Origin: Boletus sp. NGJ
Taxonomy: Eukaryota > Basidiomycota > Agaricomycetes > Boletales > Boletaceae
Assembly (NCBI GenBank): GCA_019096195.1
Contig: JAGTXK010000239.1
Coordinates: forward strand, 620,001-684,000
Direction of reading: 5' to 3'
DNA length: 64,000 bases
Part shown: piece by piece, positions 10,628 to 23,057 of the stretch
Position numbering within the stretch: the stretch's first letter is position 1
Layout: every line of letters begins with the position of its first letter
Position numbers and translations under genes: made by a program
The notes under the pieces: generated by a model
What the model was told of the DNA's origin: nothing
Databases searched by the model: none
Seen by the model: only the letters and a program-made list of their open reading frames with translations

Positions 10628-12765
10628 TCAAACACTCGCAAGGATCAGTTCCTCCAACAACTTCGCATCGAGGCCCGGTATCCTTGGCTCAAAGTGACAA
10701 GGGAATGGCAGCGGATACCTGGCAATCAACATCGTCCAGTCACCGACCACCAGACTACAGCAGCACGTACGTCGTAAGTCCGGGCGCCCACTTGGGCTTG
10801 TATGGCACGTCGTTTCCGTGTTCGTCCTTGGGCAGCGACACCTTCCAGAGCGCAAGTATCGTTGCCACCATATACCACAGCGACATTTCCGCAAAGTGTC
10901 TCCCTACACAGATTCGCCGACCAAACCCGAACGCGATGTTTTGGACATTGTCCGACGTGAGCGTACCATCTGGGTGAAGGAATCGCTCTGGGATGAACTC
11001 GAAAGGTTTTGGGTATTTCGACTCGTCGTGTGCCATGGACCTGCGTAACGAAAGACATGATCAACGTACAGAGTTCATAAGCAAGCATCCGGTAGGCAAA
11101 CCAGAGATTCGTCACGACTATTGCCCCTGTACACGCAATTATTTTAGTGCAACCGTGGAGCGACGAACCCGCGTACCTTTTGGGATGTAATATCCATCAT
11201 AAACGTCGTCGTTCACCACGGAATGGGGAATGGCTGCACATGGTTTAGCCCATTTGCAAAGCATCTGCTCGCAACTCACAGAGGGGCAACACGGGACTCC
11301 ATCTCATCGTTTCACGGATAATAGCGTCAATATAGGGTAGCGATGGTCTATCACCAGGTGTCGGGAGTCTCTCTTTCCCGCCTATCGTGTCTATCTGGGC
11401 GTATGCCCTGTCCTGGACGGCCGGGTGGAGAACCATGGCAAGGAGGAACGTCGTGAGGACGGCATTCGACTACATCTGGATAAGACAACAGGTCAACTCG
11501 GACGTATGAGACGCACTGATTCCGAAGCCGCTGTGGTTGTTCAGGTAAGCTGTGGATATATGCATCACAAATGGGTACATACCTGCAAAACCGGTTGCTG
11601 CGGCATCTTTAAGAGCTTGCATCCGCGCGGCGGTGGCGTCCGCGTTGTCCTTATCTCGCAGGCCATCGAACACCATAGCAGGGGAGGTACTTCCCTCATC
11701 CTGGCCATGGGGTCAGAAAGAACCTGTTTCGTATGGATATTTACCAACCATTCTTCGTAACGCGTGTTCAAAGGGAATCTCTACCCAATCTTTAACCCAG
11801 TCCCTGCATAAGGCTGCTTTCTTCTTGATACTCATACCCGGGAACCACGATGGGATATTCAGAACTGGCTACCTGTCAGCTTCTACTCAGACACATTCAG
11901 ACACGCGCGCTTACTTATCGGGAATGCAGACAGAATTCCCGCTGCTTCTGGTGTATTCTGTACCGCTATAAGCTTACACGCCCTCCCGATGATGTCGACC
12001 ATGTGGTCATCCGGGGATACCGGGTTGTAGTCGTAGATCGCATTAATAATCACCGACGATGCAAACCTATCAGATCGGTGTAGTATCAGGGAGCTGGTCG
12101 CAGGTGTACTAGAATCGTGATGACCCACTCGTGGATATGTTTAAAAACCTGATCCGGTGAGCCCATAATTCTGAGGGCGAGTAGATGGGCCTTGCGCTGC
12201 TGCATCGGAATGAATCTCGATGCCGAGTTAGCTTTAAAAGTCTGGTGGAAGAATCGACGCTGGAGGCGCCATCTGTCGCCATAAGGCATGAATACAGTGT
12301 TGAAGTCTATTCCGAATCTTGAATGTGTGGTTAGATTCGTTGTTTCATGGCGTAAACGATGCCTTACAGTTCATTGGTGACGAGGTGAGGTCTACCAGAA
12401 TAGTTACACGAACGGTCCTCCAAGAGAGCATTTGCTACTTTCTCAGAGTTGATGATGATGACATCCTGGTCGAAAAAGCGAGAATAAACGAGATCGCCTT
12501 GCAAACACTCCGAGTTCAGGGGCCATCAATCAGAAGGGGATCCGTGAGGGAACACACCGTACGTCTTTGACCACTCGGCATAGGTCATCCACGGCGCACT
12601 AGCATTGATACCATGGATGTTCCCTATGATGGGGAGCGGTGGAGGACCCGGGGGTAACGGGTACGGGGAAAGTGATCGACCTTTCTTGGAGTGCCGACGT
12701 ACAGCATCGACAGCGACGACGCAAGTAAATGTCACAGCGCACAGCGTTGTCCAGTCATGCGACAT
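10628..12765 (-). CDS. Cytochrome P450 monooxygenase
   Basis: Twelve exons: 12765-12558, 12497-12368, 12317-12129, 12066-11915, 11864-11749, 11700-11583, 11530-11517, 11469-11280, 11233-11177, 11126-11102, 11040-10771, 10718-10628; 519 aa (a Met 18 nt upstream, 12783, is also possible). Features: N-terminal membrane anchor, proline hinge PLPPGPPPLPIIGN, helix-C type segment GDRWRLQRRFFHQTF, K-helix ETMRW (about 362-366), PERF, and haem-ligand motif FGFGRRICVGRHF with the Cys near residue 444. Exon 7 is 14 nt and carries the I-helix oxygen-activation site, which reads AASESS instead of the common AGADTT: conservative changes at the Asp and Thr positions. It resembles the large basidiomycete CYP families related to the CYP64 clan. 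Substrate unknown; no biosynthetic cluster partner is adjacent. Confidence 0.93.
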
Positions 12766-13740
12766 GGTCTGTTGCAAGAGCATAACTGGACAAGCAAGCG
12801 ATTTTCAGCCAAAGTGGATACATTCCCAGGTGACTCATCCCCCCGCTCTCTCAAGTCGTCAATTTGGTGGGATCGTCTCCGAGTCTGGACCAGGTTTCAG
12901 GGATGCGCGAAACCTAGGGTCGGAATACTCGTCAGTGAATTGAAGAACATTTTTTCTTCACTTGCCATGGTGTGATTGAGCAACATTTAGATGAGTCACG
13001 GGTTCGCTGCCAGCGCTTAAATACCTGCGACACAGGGCCGAATAACGTGTAACGCCCGTCGACGTTGGGTGACAATTCCCTCTGGACCTTCGAGCTCATT
13101 TCTCTGGACACATTGTACTCGTACAACTACAACTCATTGTCTACGCGTGTGATGATTGGATCCAGGGTGAGTGTATGCATGCGATATTGGGCCTGTCAAA
13201 CGTCCATCATCGTGCCCGCTGCCAGCGCCCACACCGCTTCGAAATAATTTTTTTCGCTAACTACGAAAGGCTCCGTGCCCTGTTATGTGGACACGATGGT
13301 CTTGTACCCCATAACAACGGCGCGAAAATCCAAGCTGTGAGAACGATGACATGCGTCCAGAAAAATTGCAATTATGCCTGGGGTTCGAGTTGACGAGCAA
13401 AGAGACAAGACGGGCTTTGCCAGCAGAGAAAGTTGCAGGAACGACTCAGATCTGAGCATGCGTCAAATCCACGGAGACAAACGCATCACTGTAGCTGTAA
13501 ATGGATTGCAATTCAATGAGCACAGAGCTGTCGAGACGAGATTAATTCAATCTAAATCTACCTTGGCACCGGTACCGGCCCCGTCCCCGGCCCGCCCACT
13601 GTATGATCAACATCGTCATTACGTCCACAGTTCGGACCATACGGTAGCTTGTGTACAGCCCTTGTCTTGTCGTACCCCCACAGCTGCAATTACTTTCAAG
13701 TACAGCACACTGGCGGCGACCTCAAAACCAGGGAGCAGCC
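12766..13740. other. Divergent intergenic region
   Basis: About 975 bp between the starts of the P450 (-) and the M28 protease (+). I see no conserved coding frame and no repeat; both promoters are expected here. Confidence 0.5.
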
Positions 13741-16700
13741 ATGAACATTCGTGATCGCTTAGGGGCCATTTTCGCCTTCAGCACAGTGCCCACAACGGTC
13801 TTGTTGGTGCTCGTATATGCTGCGATATTCAGCACCGTACTCGTCACGGACAATCTCCCTCCAGTCCCCAGAGATACGCGAGGACTCGACCTGGACCAAG
13901 CTTGGTGGGATCTTCACCGGGTAAGCCACCTTGCCACCCCATGTTGTCGGGTGCTGACCATGCGCCACCCAAGGTGTCTGCCAGACCCCATCCCTTTAAC
14001 TCTCATGCCAACGACCTCGTCCGTGACTTTATCCTCGAGCGCCTCGGAGATATAGCTTCGCAGTACCCTCACGTTACGATTGATTACGACGTCGTTTCGA
14101 ATGCATCATGGGCCACAGGTCTTTTCTCCACGGCGCCGCGCGCCGTGTACCAAGAAGGAAACAACATTCTTGTCAAAGTAGACGGTACCGATCTTGCTTA
14201 TCGCGAATCTGGGGGCTATCTGCTGTCGGCTCACTATGATTCGGTCTCCACTGCACCCGGCACGACCGACGACTCCATGGGGGTCGTCACATTAATGCAG
14301 ATGGTGGAGCAATTTGCGAAGCACAGACCAAGGAGGACTGTCGTATTCAACATCAACAACAACGAAGAATCCAGCTTGAATGGAGCGCATGCGTATGTCT
14401 TGGACTACAATCCAAGGGATGGCATTCATGTCCTTCAAGTTTCTTACAGCACCCATGGGCCAACATCAGTGATGTTTTCCTAAATCTTGAAGGCGCCGCT
14501 GCAGGAGGGTACGCTTCGTCGCTTTTCTGATGTTGTCGATCTACCCTTGATAGCCTCGTCCAGTCGGCCAGTAATGTTCCGGGCGACAAACATCGCGCCA
14601 CTCTTCTCCTGGACGAGCAATCACGTCCCGCATCCGCATGCCAATGTGCTCTTTGCAGACGCGTTTTCGCGTGGTGTTGTACGTTCCGCGACTGACTATT
14701 CGGTCTATGAACACGCAGGTTTGGACGGTCTCGACTTTGCATTTTATAAGGGCAGGAGTCGCTATCACACAGGGTATGACTCGATATCCGGCATGGAAGG
14801 CGGTGAAAAAGCTCTCTGGGCGATGATGGAAGCTGCTCATGGAGCCAGCCTGGCTCTCGCAAATGATGATACAGTCCATGCTCAACCCCTTCCCCGACAA
14901 GAGAGGCCTGTTTACTTTGAACGTGAGCATTCGGTAATCTTGCTTATAGACCGAGGTCTTATATTCCTGGTCAGTATTTGGTGCTGCTTTGGTGGTTTTT
15001 TCGCTGGAAACATTGTTCATCATGAACGTGGTTTTGCTTTCCACTGGTCCCATCCTTCTCCTGCTCCTCACGTATTCGAAACAAGGTGTTCGTCTGGGTA
15101 GGAGGATTCGGTCTCAATATTTTGCTCATCCCGGTGGAGATGACGTTCAAGAGAACGTGGCGTACAGCGAACGAGCTTTGACAGCATTCAAGAGGTTTGG
15201 AAGTGAATGTTGGAGCTCAACGAAATTCTGGGTGGCTCTGGTGATCAGCATTGGTCTCCAGGTAGCCCTGATCGCAGTATATGTCAACTTGAATCCTTTC
15301 GTAAGCTGCTCTTTCTCCTCAAGAATCGATTTCTAACAACGCAAATTATTAGGTCATTCATTCTCGCCCTTTCCTGGTGTTCGTTTCCGCTTTGTCGTTG
15401 GCCTACCTGTCGACGATCCTGGTGGTTTCCTTCCCTTGTAACCTTCGCGGTACCGTATTAGCCCCAGAGCAACAGAAGCTTTCGATTCTTCTGCAAATCT
15501 ACGGGTTCACTTGGGTGTTGCTCGTCTTCTCCACGGTTGTGCTGCGCGACGCTGAGATAGGTAGCACCTACTTCATCACCGTCTGGAATGCGTGCGCCTT
15601 CCTTGGGTGCATCGTGGGCCTGCTTGAATCGATGACGGGGGTGCGTGGTTTTGAGGTGGAAAGCGAGGCCGGGAATGAGAGCCATACCTACGTGGAGGGC
15701 GCCCCGATACCAGGCGATCAGCACCGAGGAGGATGCAAATGGACAGCAGCCATCACCCAGGATCGTGGAAGATCCTGAACCCACAGAGACCACACCACTC
15801 GTCCCACGGGAGCATTTGCGTCCACCTACCCCACCCCCGAGCGAAGGACAAGGTGCCATTGGATGGTGGATTTTGCAGTTGCTACTCGTTGTCCCTCTTC
15901 CCGTCATCTTGGTGTTCCATATTTCTGTCATGCTCCTAGGGGCAATGAATCAGACTCTCACAGATGGAAATAGCCCTGCCTTGAGTAAGTCTACTTCCAA
16001 TACACCGTTCAAGATCGTCTTGCTCATAACGTTACTTCCCCCGACATTCCAGCATACGGCGCCGTGTCTCTCCTGGCTCTTTTGGTCATTTTGCCCATGT
16101 CTCCATTCAGCATCAACGCCCATCGATGGCTCACGTTTCTCGTGCTCGCCATATTCGTACTTTCGACCGTGTACACTTGGGTCGCATTTCCGTTTTCACA
16201 AAAAGCACCGCTCAAAGTATATTTCGCCCAAATTGTGAACCTTACTATTTCGGGGACAGGAGTGGAACGTGCAACGACTGAGCTCACTGGACCCAAGCAA
16301 TTTTTGGCCCGTTATATCTTACCGGAACTCCCATCCGCGTTCGGCAAGTCCGTGGCGTGCTACGATGACCCGGTTAAAGTCGGACTGCAGACGTGCGCAT
16401 GGCAAGTCGAGGCGGAGATGGCACCCTCGCCCGGTGGAAAGTGCACCTCTTGCGATGGCACCGACGTGCCATGGGTATCTTATTCCTTGGATCGCACGGG
16501 ACCGAACAGTGCTCGGATCAGCGTCCAGGGTCTCAACACGCGGTTCTGTACCCTCGAGTTCACCAACCGACGAGTTTCCAAGTTCAGCGTCGCCGGAGAC
16601 GGGGACCAGGGCCTTCAAAAGGGGTACGAGATTCCCGAGCAGGGATTAAGTCAGATTCAACTTTGGAGCCGCCATTTCGGGAAACGGTTTGAGGTGGCGA

Positions 16701-16918
16701 TAGAGTGGAAGGATGGGGACGCTGTGGGGACAGACGACGAGCTCCAGGGGCGCGTGAGCTGTGGTTGGGACGAGTATGAGCGTGCGACGATTGGGGGAGG
16801 ACGGTCCGGGGGTCAGATCCCTTCTTTGGAGGAAGTCATTCAATTTTTGCCAGAGTGGGCTGTAGTGTCCAAGTCGACCTCTGCTCTTTTCAGTGCGGGA
16901 AGGGTGTTCTCGGTCTGA
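13741..16918 (+). CDS. PFF1: Vacuolar membrane M28 metalloprotease
   Basis: Eight exons: 13741-13920, 13974-14392, 14440-14508, 14564-14922, 14975-15300, 15353-15640, 15714-15984, 16053-16918; 925 aa, usual for Pff1-type vacuolar membrane proteases. Domains: an N-terminal membrane segment (about 8-32), a lumenal M28 peptidase domain with two-zinc ligands visible in SAHYDSV (His147, Asp149), TTDDSMG (Asp160), NNEES (Glu191/192) and RYHTGYD, then a polytopic membrane part (LFGAALVVFSLETLF, NVVLLSTGPILLLLL, VALVISIGLQVALIAVYV, FLVFVSALSLAYLS and others) and a large C-terminal lumenal domain. The intron at 15641-15713 (73 nt) is inferred from a frame change; it removes a segment between ESMTG and AISTEEDANG. 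The specific substrate is not known for the family. Confidence 0.9.
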
Positions 16919-17406
16919 TGACGGTTGGTGCTCGTATTGTATTCATTTTGATTTTGTAGTCTATAGTTATTGTCTCGCATCATTGAAGGTGTCTGGAGCG
17001 TCGCTGTGATCTCTATAAGGGTGATCGATACGACAGGCCAAACACGTTCAAGAACGGATACTTGCGCTGTGGGCTCGTCATCCAAGTTCATGCTGCAGCT
17101 GCCTACATGCCTGTCAGAATTTGACCTGGAAGCTGAGAGTTCCTGTACCCTGTAAGGTGCTGACGCTGGTAGTTCCGAAGAGAACCGAAGTTTCTCGGCC
17201 TTTTGTTCCGACCGGAATAACTCCCAGAGCTTCACAGTACGTACCTTACTTAAAGTTGTACCGAGGAACAATTGAACGCTCAGCGGGCAAAGTGTTCCCA
17301 GTCAATTTTCCATGTCGCAGTCGCGTCTTTGCTCAAGACATGGTCGCTGGAAGACCCTCGTGAGACAGTACGCTATCAAGTTACTTTCCTGGTCAGGCTC
17401 TGAATC
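16919..17406. other. Short intergenic region
   Basis: About 490 bp between two genes on the same strand. No coding frame I can support; it should hold the protease 3' UTR and the ABC gene promoter. Confidence 0.45.
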
Positions 17407-19359
17407 ATGCCGACACCCATGTATTTCAGCCCTTGGCGTGCCCAAAGACCCTACACTTCCAATTCTACCAAGGACACACTCGTCCACATTCCCAAGTCCA
17501 ACATATACCGATTCGGGGACTCCAACATCGCCGCACCCATATTCCGTGATGTTGACTGGACCGTAAAAGAGGGCCAAAATTGGGCAGTCATAGGGCGTGG
17601 ATCCAACCAAAAGACAGCTCTGCTCAAGGTACCGTCTGAAAAAGCTACGTCCTTGGGAACGACGTTGACAACTTTCGGCGCGCACAGACGTTGCGCGGAC
17701 ACATGCGGATTACACCCCCGCCTCCGCCTCCCGGTGGACTCTTCCCTTTCTTGTCCGATTCATCAAGGGATTCGCATACTGCAATTTCTTTAGTGTCATT
17801 TGCTCATAGACCCAGTTCGGTGGGGGGTGCGTTCTACGACTACACCGCACGGTATGGTGCCGTCAGGGAGGAAGACCGCATCACGCTCCGGGAAAGCATG
17901 TTTGGGGAGTACGACTTTTTGAACGTTCAACTCAAAGGGCAGGTATCAAAGACCCCAGAAGAACTCGCTGCCGAAGAGGCGAAAAAAGCCATCTTTGATG
18001 AGTTGTCCACGAGATTGGGTCTGTCGTCGCTCCTTGATCTCCCTCTGGTGGCGTTGTCCAACGGGCAGACCCGCAGGGCACGCATCGTAAAGGCCATACT
18101 TGCTCAGCCAGAGCTTCTGCTACTCGACGAACCTCTAAGTCTGTACCGCCGTATTCGAGTGGCGCCTACGAAACTGATGTGGATTCCGCAGCGGGCCTCG
18201 ACACGAACAGTCGACCGATCTTGTTGTCTGTTCTCCGGTCTCTTCATGAAGCGCGTCGTCCAAGAGTTATCATCGGTCTCAGGATGCAGGACCCTATTCC
18301 GGATTGGATCTCGCATCTCGCATTGGTTTCCGATGGCAAAGTTCTCACTGGAACCAAGGAAGAATTCCTTGAAAAGCAGCAACTCCACGAGGCTAAAGAA
18401 GCTACTTCGATGGCCTCCACGACGTCAGCGAAACGAACAGTGGGCGAAGGAAAGCCCCTCGTCATTTTGAGGAACGTCAATGTCTCTTATGGCGAGCGCA
18501 AGGTAATAGCCATATTCCTCGCGAGACTTGTCTCACCTTGCTCGTCAGGTACTAAAATCGATCAACTGGACCATCCGCGAGGGCCAGCGCTGGCATCTCC
18601 AAGGTGCAAACGGTACGGACCCTCTCACCATCACATCCTCGTTGAACGAAGCATGCCCTAGGATCGGGTAAAACGACACTTTTATCCATGGTGACGGGCG
18701 ACCACCCACAATCATACACCCAACGCGGCGAATCCCATCTCGAGCTCTTCTCGCGTCTCCGTCCACGGATCTCGACGCCCCACCTCCGCTCGCTCATCGG
18801 CGTCGTCTCGCCCGAGTTGGCGAACGCATATCCGAGGCGAGCGCAGACGACCGTCTGGGACGTCATCGGCACGGGGTTCGATGGTGTGTTCGTCCCCGGC
18901 GGGGAGGACGGCGTCGGGAAGGGTCTCGATGGTGAACTACCCGATGAGATCCGACGATGGCGCATCGAGCGCGTTCGGGAGGTTCTCTCTGGGCTCGGTC
19001 CGCGTGCGTGGGCTGCTATCGCTGGCGAAAAGCAACAGCCCATTCCACGATTACGGTCGGGCGGGATGGACGAGGCGTTCTCGAGGCGTTGTTTCGCGGA
19101 TCTTTCGCCTGGAGAGCAGAGCGTGGTGTTGCTGATGCGCGCGCTCGTCGGTCGTCCCCAGCTCGTACTCCTGGACGAAGTATGGGCCGGGATGGATGAT
19201 AACATGGTTCACGCTGCGAGACGCTATCTGCGCGAGGGCGGCGTTGGGCACGATCAAGCCGTCGTGGTAGTGAGCCACTGGGAAGAGGAAGTCCCATGGA
19301 CGACAGAGGACGGCCTATACAAGTTCACACTGCAGGACGGTATGGGGACGCAGATATAG
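17407..19359 (+). CDS. Soluble ABC protein with two ATPase domains (YDR061W-like)
   Basis: Five exons: 17407-17628, 17688-18138, 18192-18502, 18549-18612, 18662-19359; 581 aa. No membrane segments; two ABC cassettes in tandem, as in the yeast YDR061W family and bacterial ModF/PhrA-like proteins, whose role is not settled. Cassette 1: degenerate Walker A in WAVIGRGSNQKTALLK (no GxGKT/S spacing), a Q-loop region SFAHRPSSVGGAFYDYTARYG, signature LSNGQTRRARI and Walker B LLLLDEPL followed by TGLDTNS. Cassette 2: canonical Walker A LQGANGSGKTTLL, signature LSPGEQSV, Walker B LVLLDEVWAGMDD and switch His in VVVSHWEEE. Start: an in-frame TGA lies two codons before the ATG, so no upstream extension without an extra exon. 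The asymmetric Walker A suggests one degenerate ATP site. Confidence 0.88.
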
Positions 19360-19602
19360 GGCACAGCAGATACGCTCTCATACAGACTCGTGTAGTTACA
19401 GGTTTTTCTCTCTCGCAACACTATCGACGGAATCAACGCATAGTAAAACGACAACAAAACATTCACAAAGTAACGGGTCATCGGGATATCACCTATCGTA
19501 CAGCATTTCCAGGGAAAGAAAAAAAAAACATGTTCAAGAGCGTGCAACACTGCCCCAGCCGCTGGAAGACGATTTCGCGGTGCTGGTACCCCAAGTCGTA
19601 GT

Positions 19603-22113
19603 TCAAGTGCCGCGTTTAGAGCGCTTGGAGGCGACGACCGAGAAATTATCCGCGTCACCGCCAGCAGCGAGTTCACTGTCCATCTGGTCGGCCCAGCTGG
19701 GTGAAACCTTTGTCTGTACTGGCTTCTTCTTGCCCTGAGGCTTACCACCGGAACCTTTCTCTTTTGTGGGTGGCTGCACAGGGACAGCCCAAGGGTCATA
19801 GGCGTTTTGGGAGACGCCCCAACTCGCGTCGGACCTGGCATCCGCAGTACCAGACACGATCACAGCGGCATTCCCACCGGAACCTTTCTCTTTTGTGGGT
19901 GGCTGCACGGGGACAGTCCAAGGGTCGTAGACATTGTCGGGGACGCCCCAACTCGCGTCAGACTTGGCATCCACAGTACCAGCAGGCACGATCACAGCGG
20001 CATTCGGTTCAATTTCAGAGTCAGAGTTGCCCCACTCATCATCAGAGGTAGCCTTTGTTTCCCGCTTCTCAATGGTATCAGCGGAAACGATGGCACGCGG
20101 TGTCCCACGCCAATTCGTCTTGACCGGCGCACCAGGACCACGGAACGGATTGTTTTGCATCTTGTTCTTGTTGGAGGACTCGGTCTCATCATTATTCTTA
20201 CCGGCGCCGCGACCCTTGGCACGAGCACCCTTCTTGCCCTTGTTCGCACCAGCAGTCTTGCGCTGCTCTGTTTGTTCGGCCCGTTTGGCGAGGCGGAGCT
20301 GTTTAGCGTACTCGGCACATATACCCTTCTTGCAAATGATTCCGTGTGCGTTGCACAACATTGGTTCTGCGGTGTCTTGGTTCTGCTTCCAATGATCCTC
20401 TGCGTCCACCAGTTCGTTGTCCCAACCTGTCCCGTTCGTGGTTTCCCACGTTGCAGCGGCCATCGGTTCGTCCCAAGTACCCGGCGCAATCGAGTCTAGT
20501 TCCCTGAGGTCACCATCATCCTCTAGGGCTCTGATCCCCATTCCGTGGAATTCTTCCTCCATAGATTCAGAGAAATGAATGCGGACAGAGTACGGGTTGT
20601 CACTTTCGGTAGCGGTAGTCAGATCAGGTCCCGAGTCGGAATCAGGGCTGGAAGTAGAGGCGCCAGTCGAGCCCCAACTGGCGGCGCTGAAATTGGCGGC
20701 ACGATCAGGGCCACCTGGGGCCACGGAAGCAGCAGTTCTGTTTGGAAAAGCAAGACCAGGGGGGCGGGTTGGGTAAGAGGTTGCACCACTTTCCCATGCA
20801 TTTATTCGAGCTGGCAGCCCGGGCGGTGCCGCGGGAGCTTGGTGAGCGGTCGCAGGCGAGATGGCGGGCAACACCGGGGTGCTCTGCCTGGAAACTGGCG
20901 CCGAGTCGTCCCAGTTCGCGACCACTGGAGTGGATGCGGGCTTTTTGCCTGTGTTCTTCCCTGGGAAATCTCATTACATGCTGACTCACTCCAAGAAAAG
21001 TTTTCAGCTTACAAACGTTGGTCGCTTTCACCGTAATTGGTCCACCACCGACAGCTGCCGTTCTCGCACCAATGTAGGGTACTTGAGGGATGCCGACTAT
21101 CTTCTTCATACTTCCGTTCGCTGTAGGGTTCGGCTTGGCTGAGGTCGCCTGGACCTTCATTGCACCATTTCCCCACGCTCCGAGTGCGTTTGTTTTGGTT
21201 TGCGTTATGGTAGGAGCGGGGGATGGTCCTCCTTCCCTTGTCTGGATCCACGCGGCAGATCCAACGACTGATATGATAAAAGAAATGTCAGGCAGTCACA
21301 ATCGTAAAAAACGACTGTCTACCGACCAGGCGGCGGAGGGGCGACGACCACTGGTGGTGGTGTTTTCACTGCACCGGGAAGAGGTCTACACATGGAGTGA
21401 TTTGTCCGGTCCTCGACGGGCACGTCGCAAAAGTGAGTTGCAGGATAAGGTGACTTGATCTGCCTAGTGCCCGATCGTTGGAGGGAACACGTGATAGATC
21501 AGACTCGATCACTAGGCTTGGCATATACTCACCTGTTTTTCGGCGACCAAGCTTTGAACCAAGCTTCGTCCACATCGATGCGCTTCCAACCTAAAAGACA
21601 GCCTCAGTACGGCAGATCCATGAGGTAGAGGCGGGATGAAGCCACGGGAGCAAAGCTTTGTACCGCCACCGACAATCTCGTATACACCAAACGCACCGTT
21701 TTTCTGCACGATCCTACCAGTGCTATACGTGCAGTAAAAGACTTGCGTGACTCGCCCACTCTCTTCCTTTGTCGGGTTTTGGAGAAACTCGGACCAGCGA
21801 TGTTCGCCGAGAATGTGGTCAAATTGCTCATAATCTCTGTTGACCTCTATGATGACCATGGCTCGTGCCTATTTCAACGGCGGGACCATGTTATATCAGC
21901 GCCACGATGCCACCAGGTTGAACTCACACTTGGCTTGTGAAAAATGGCGAAAAAGGCGTTCTTGTCGATGCAAGACGCCACCCAACGCGCAAAATCTTGT
22001 CTATCTTTTGGCAATTCCATGTTGCAAGTTCCGCTGATAGCGTACGGGTAGACGACGGTTAGATACTTTGGCTCGTTGTCGCCAGGTGGCGGGGTGGGTA
22101 TACGTTTGGGCAT
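19603..22113 (-). CDS. WG/GW-repeat protein, conserved basidiomycete hypothetical
   Basis: Six exons: 22113-21928, 21868-21664, 21590-21533, 21463-21327, 21267-21013, 20960-19603; 732 aa. The N-terminal ~160 aa look globular (YLTVVYPYAISGTCNMELPK, FDHILGEHRWSEFLQ, YEIVGG, DEAWFKAW). The middle is Pro/Thr/Ala-rich. The last exon holds a short Cys motif (CNAHGIICKKGICAEYAKQL) typical of a group of uncharacterised basidiomycete proteins, a lysine/arginine-rich linker and repeated Trp next to Gly/Ser/acidic residues (AASWGSTG, TGWDNE, DDEWGNSD, DASWGV, YDPW). Two near-identical 43-44-residue tandem units end the protein. Isolated Trp-Gly motifs in a disordered acidic context are the hallmark of Argonaute-hook proteins, but also of other Trp-binding ligands. 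No enzymatic motif seen. Confidence 0.75.
19744..20004 (-). repeat. Two tandem coding repeats (43 and 44 codons)
   Basis: Units 20004-19873 and 19872-19744 lie head to tail inside the last exon of the WG-repeat gene. Both read NAAVIV...GT.DA.SDASWGV....YDPW.VPVQPPTKEKGSGG. High nucleotide identity points to a recent in-frame duplication. Confidence 0.9.
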
Positions 22114-23014
22114 GATGGGAGTCGTGGAGAAAGCGGAAATGACACGTTTTGGTGTTGGTTTTTATACCCTGATCATGCTTTGTTTGGAGAACCAACTGTG
22201 ATGGGAAACAAAGCATGATAACGATGATGACGCGTAAACCAGCAGGCAGCTACGTGTCCCTGACCACCTCACACGGACTGATCCCTCAAGGACAATCATC
22301 CCTTCAACGGACCGAATAAATCCAAAAAGGCGGTCGCGGCCAAGAAAGTGAGGTGCCCTTCATCCGTACGAATAGGTATAAAACACAGTCATACGTAGTT
22401 TCGAGCAGTCAACCTCATTCCGCGTCCTGATGGCGGTTTGGCAATATTAATTGCTGACTGTATCAATGGACGAAGACTCGGATGGGAGCATTGCAAGGCT
22501 GACCTACAATCCGTTGTTGGCGGTAGTTATTTACCCACCAGCGAGAGACGGCAGGTCATGAGAGCTTATCGTGTGGGACACGCCCCCCTTGTTAGTGACT
22601 CGTGTAGACCCACCGTAAGCCCCTCGCGTATCTGGGAAATCTCTCCATGTGTAGACCGCAAAGTTGGAGTGTGGTGCTGCAAACCCCAAAAATTTACGTG
22701 CGTGATTCGAAGATAGTTCTGCGCAGCTTCGAATGCTGGCTTGATAAAAGTCTATTCTGGTTGAAGACACTCCCTAGATCTACAAACTGATTCAGACCTT
22801 TTCATCGCCATCGAATGCAAAGATGCTCTGTGACATGGGTGAGTCCAGAAAATCCTGCCATCCAGAAGAAAGGCGGTGAGGTGAGGTGGATGGGCCGTGA
22901 TGCTAAACAATTTTCTGGGGTTCACATGCGGTCGGTGGACCCACCGACGTACGGCAGTCCTACCCTCAACTTGCTGTGTGATCAGCGCTGTTCAAACGGG
23001 GTATCAGTAATGCA
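22114..23014. other. Divergent intergenic region
   Basis: About 900 bp without a gene I can support. A short perfect palindrome-like element (GTCGGTGG ... CCACCGAC) is near 22933-22950 in the upstream region of the secreted-protein gene. Confidence 0.45.
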
Positions 23015-23024
23015 TATATAAATT
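23015..23024 (+). promoter_or_regulatory. TATA box of the secreted Cys-rich protein gene
   Basis: ATATATAAA about 40 nt before the ATG at 23058, the spacing expected of a highly expressed, TATA-driven small secreted protein gene. Confidence 0.55.
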
Positions 23025-23057
23025 GAGCTGACCGCAACATGCCCTCTTCCCAAGACC

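Noticed and set aside
12093-12128. 35-nt intron in the P450 gene
   Set aside because: The alternative acceptor at 12067-12068 gives 62 nt and the better conserved EFASSVIINAIYDY.
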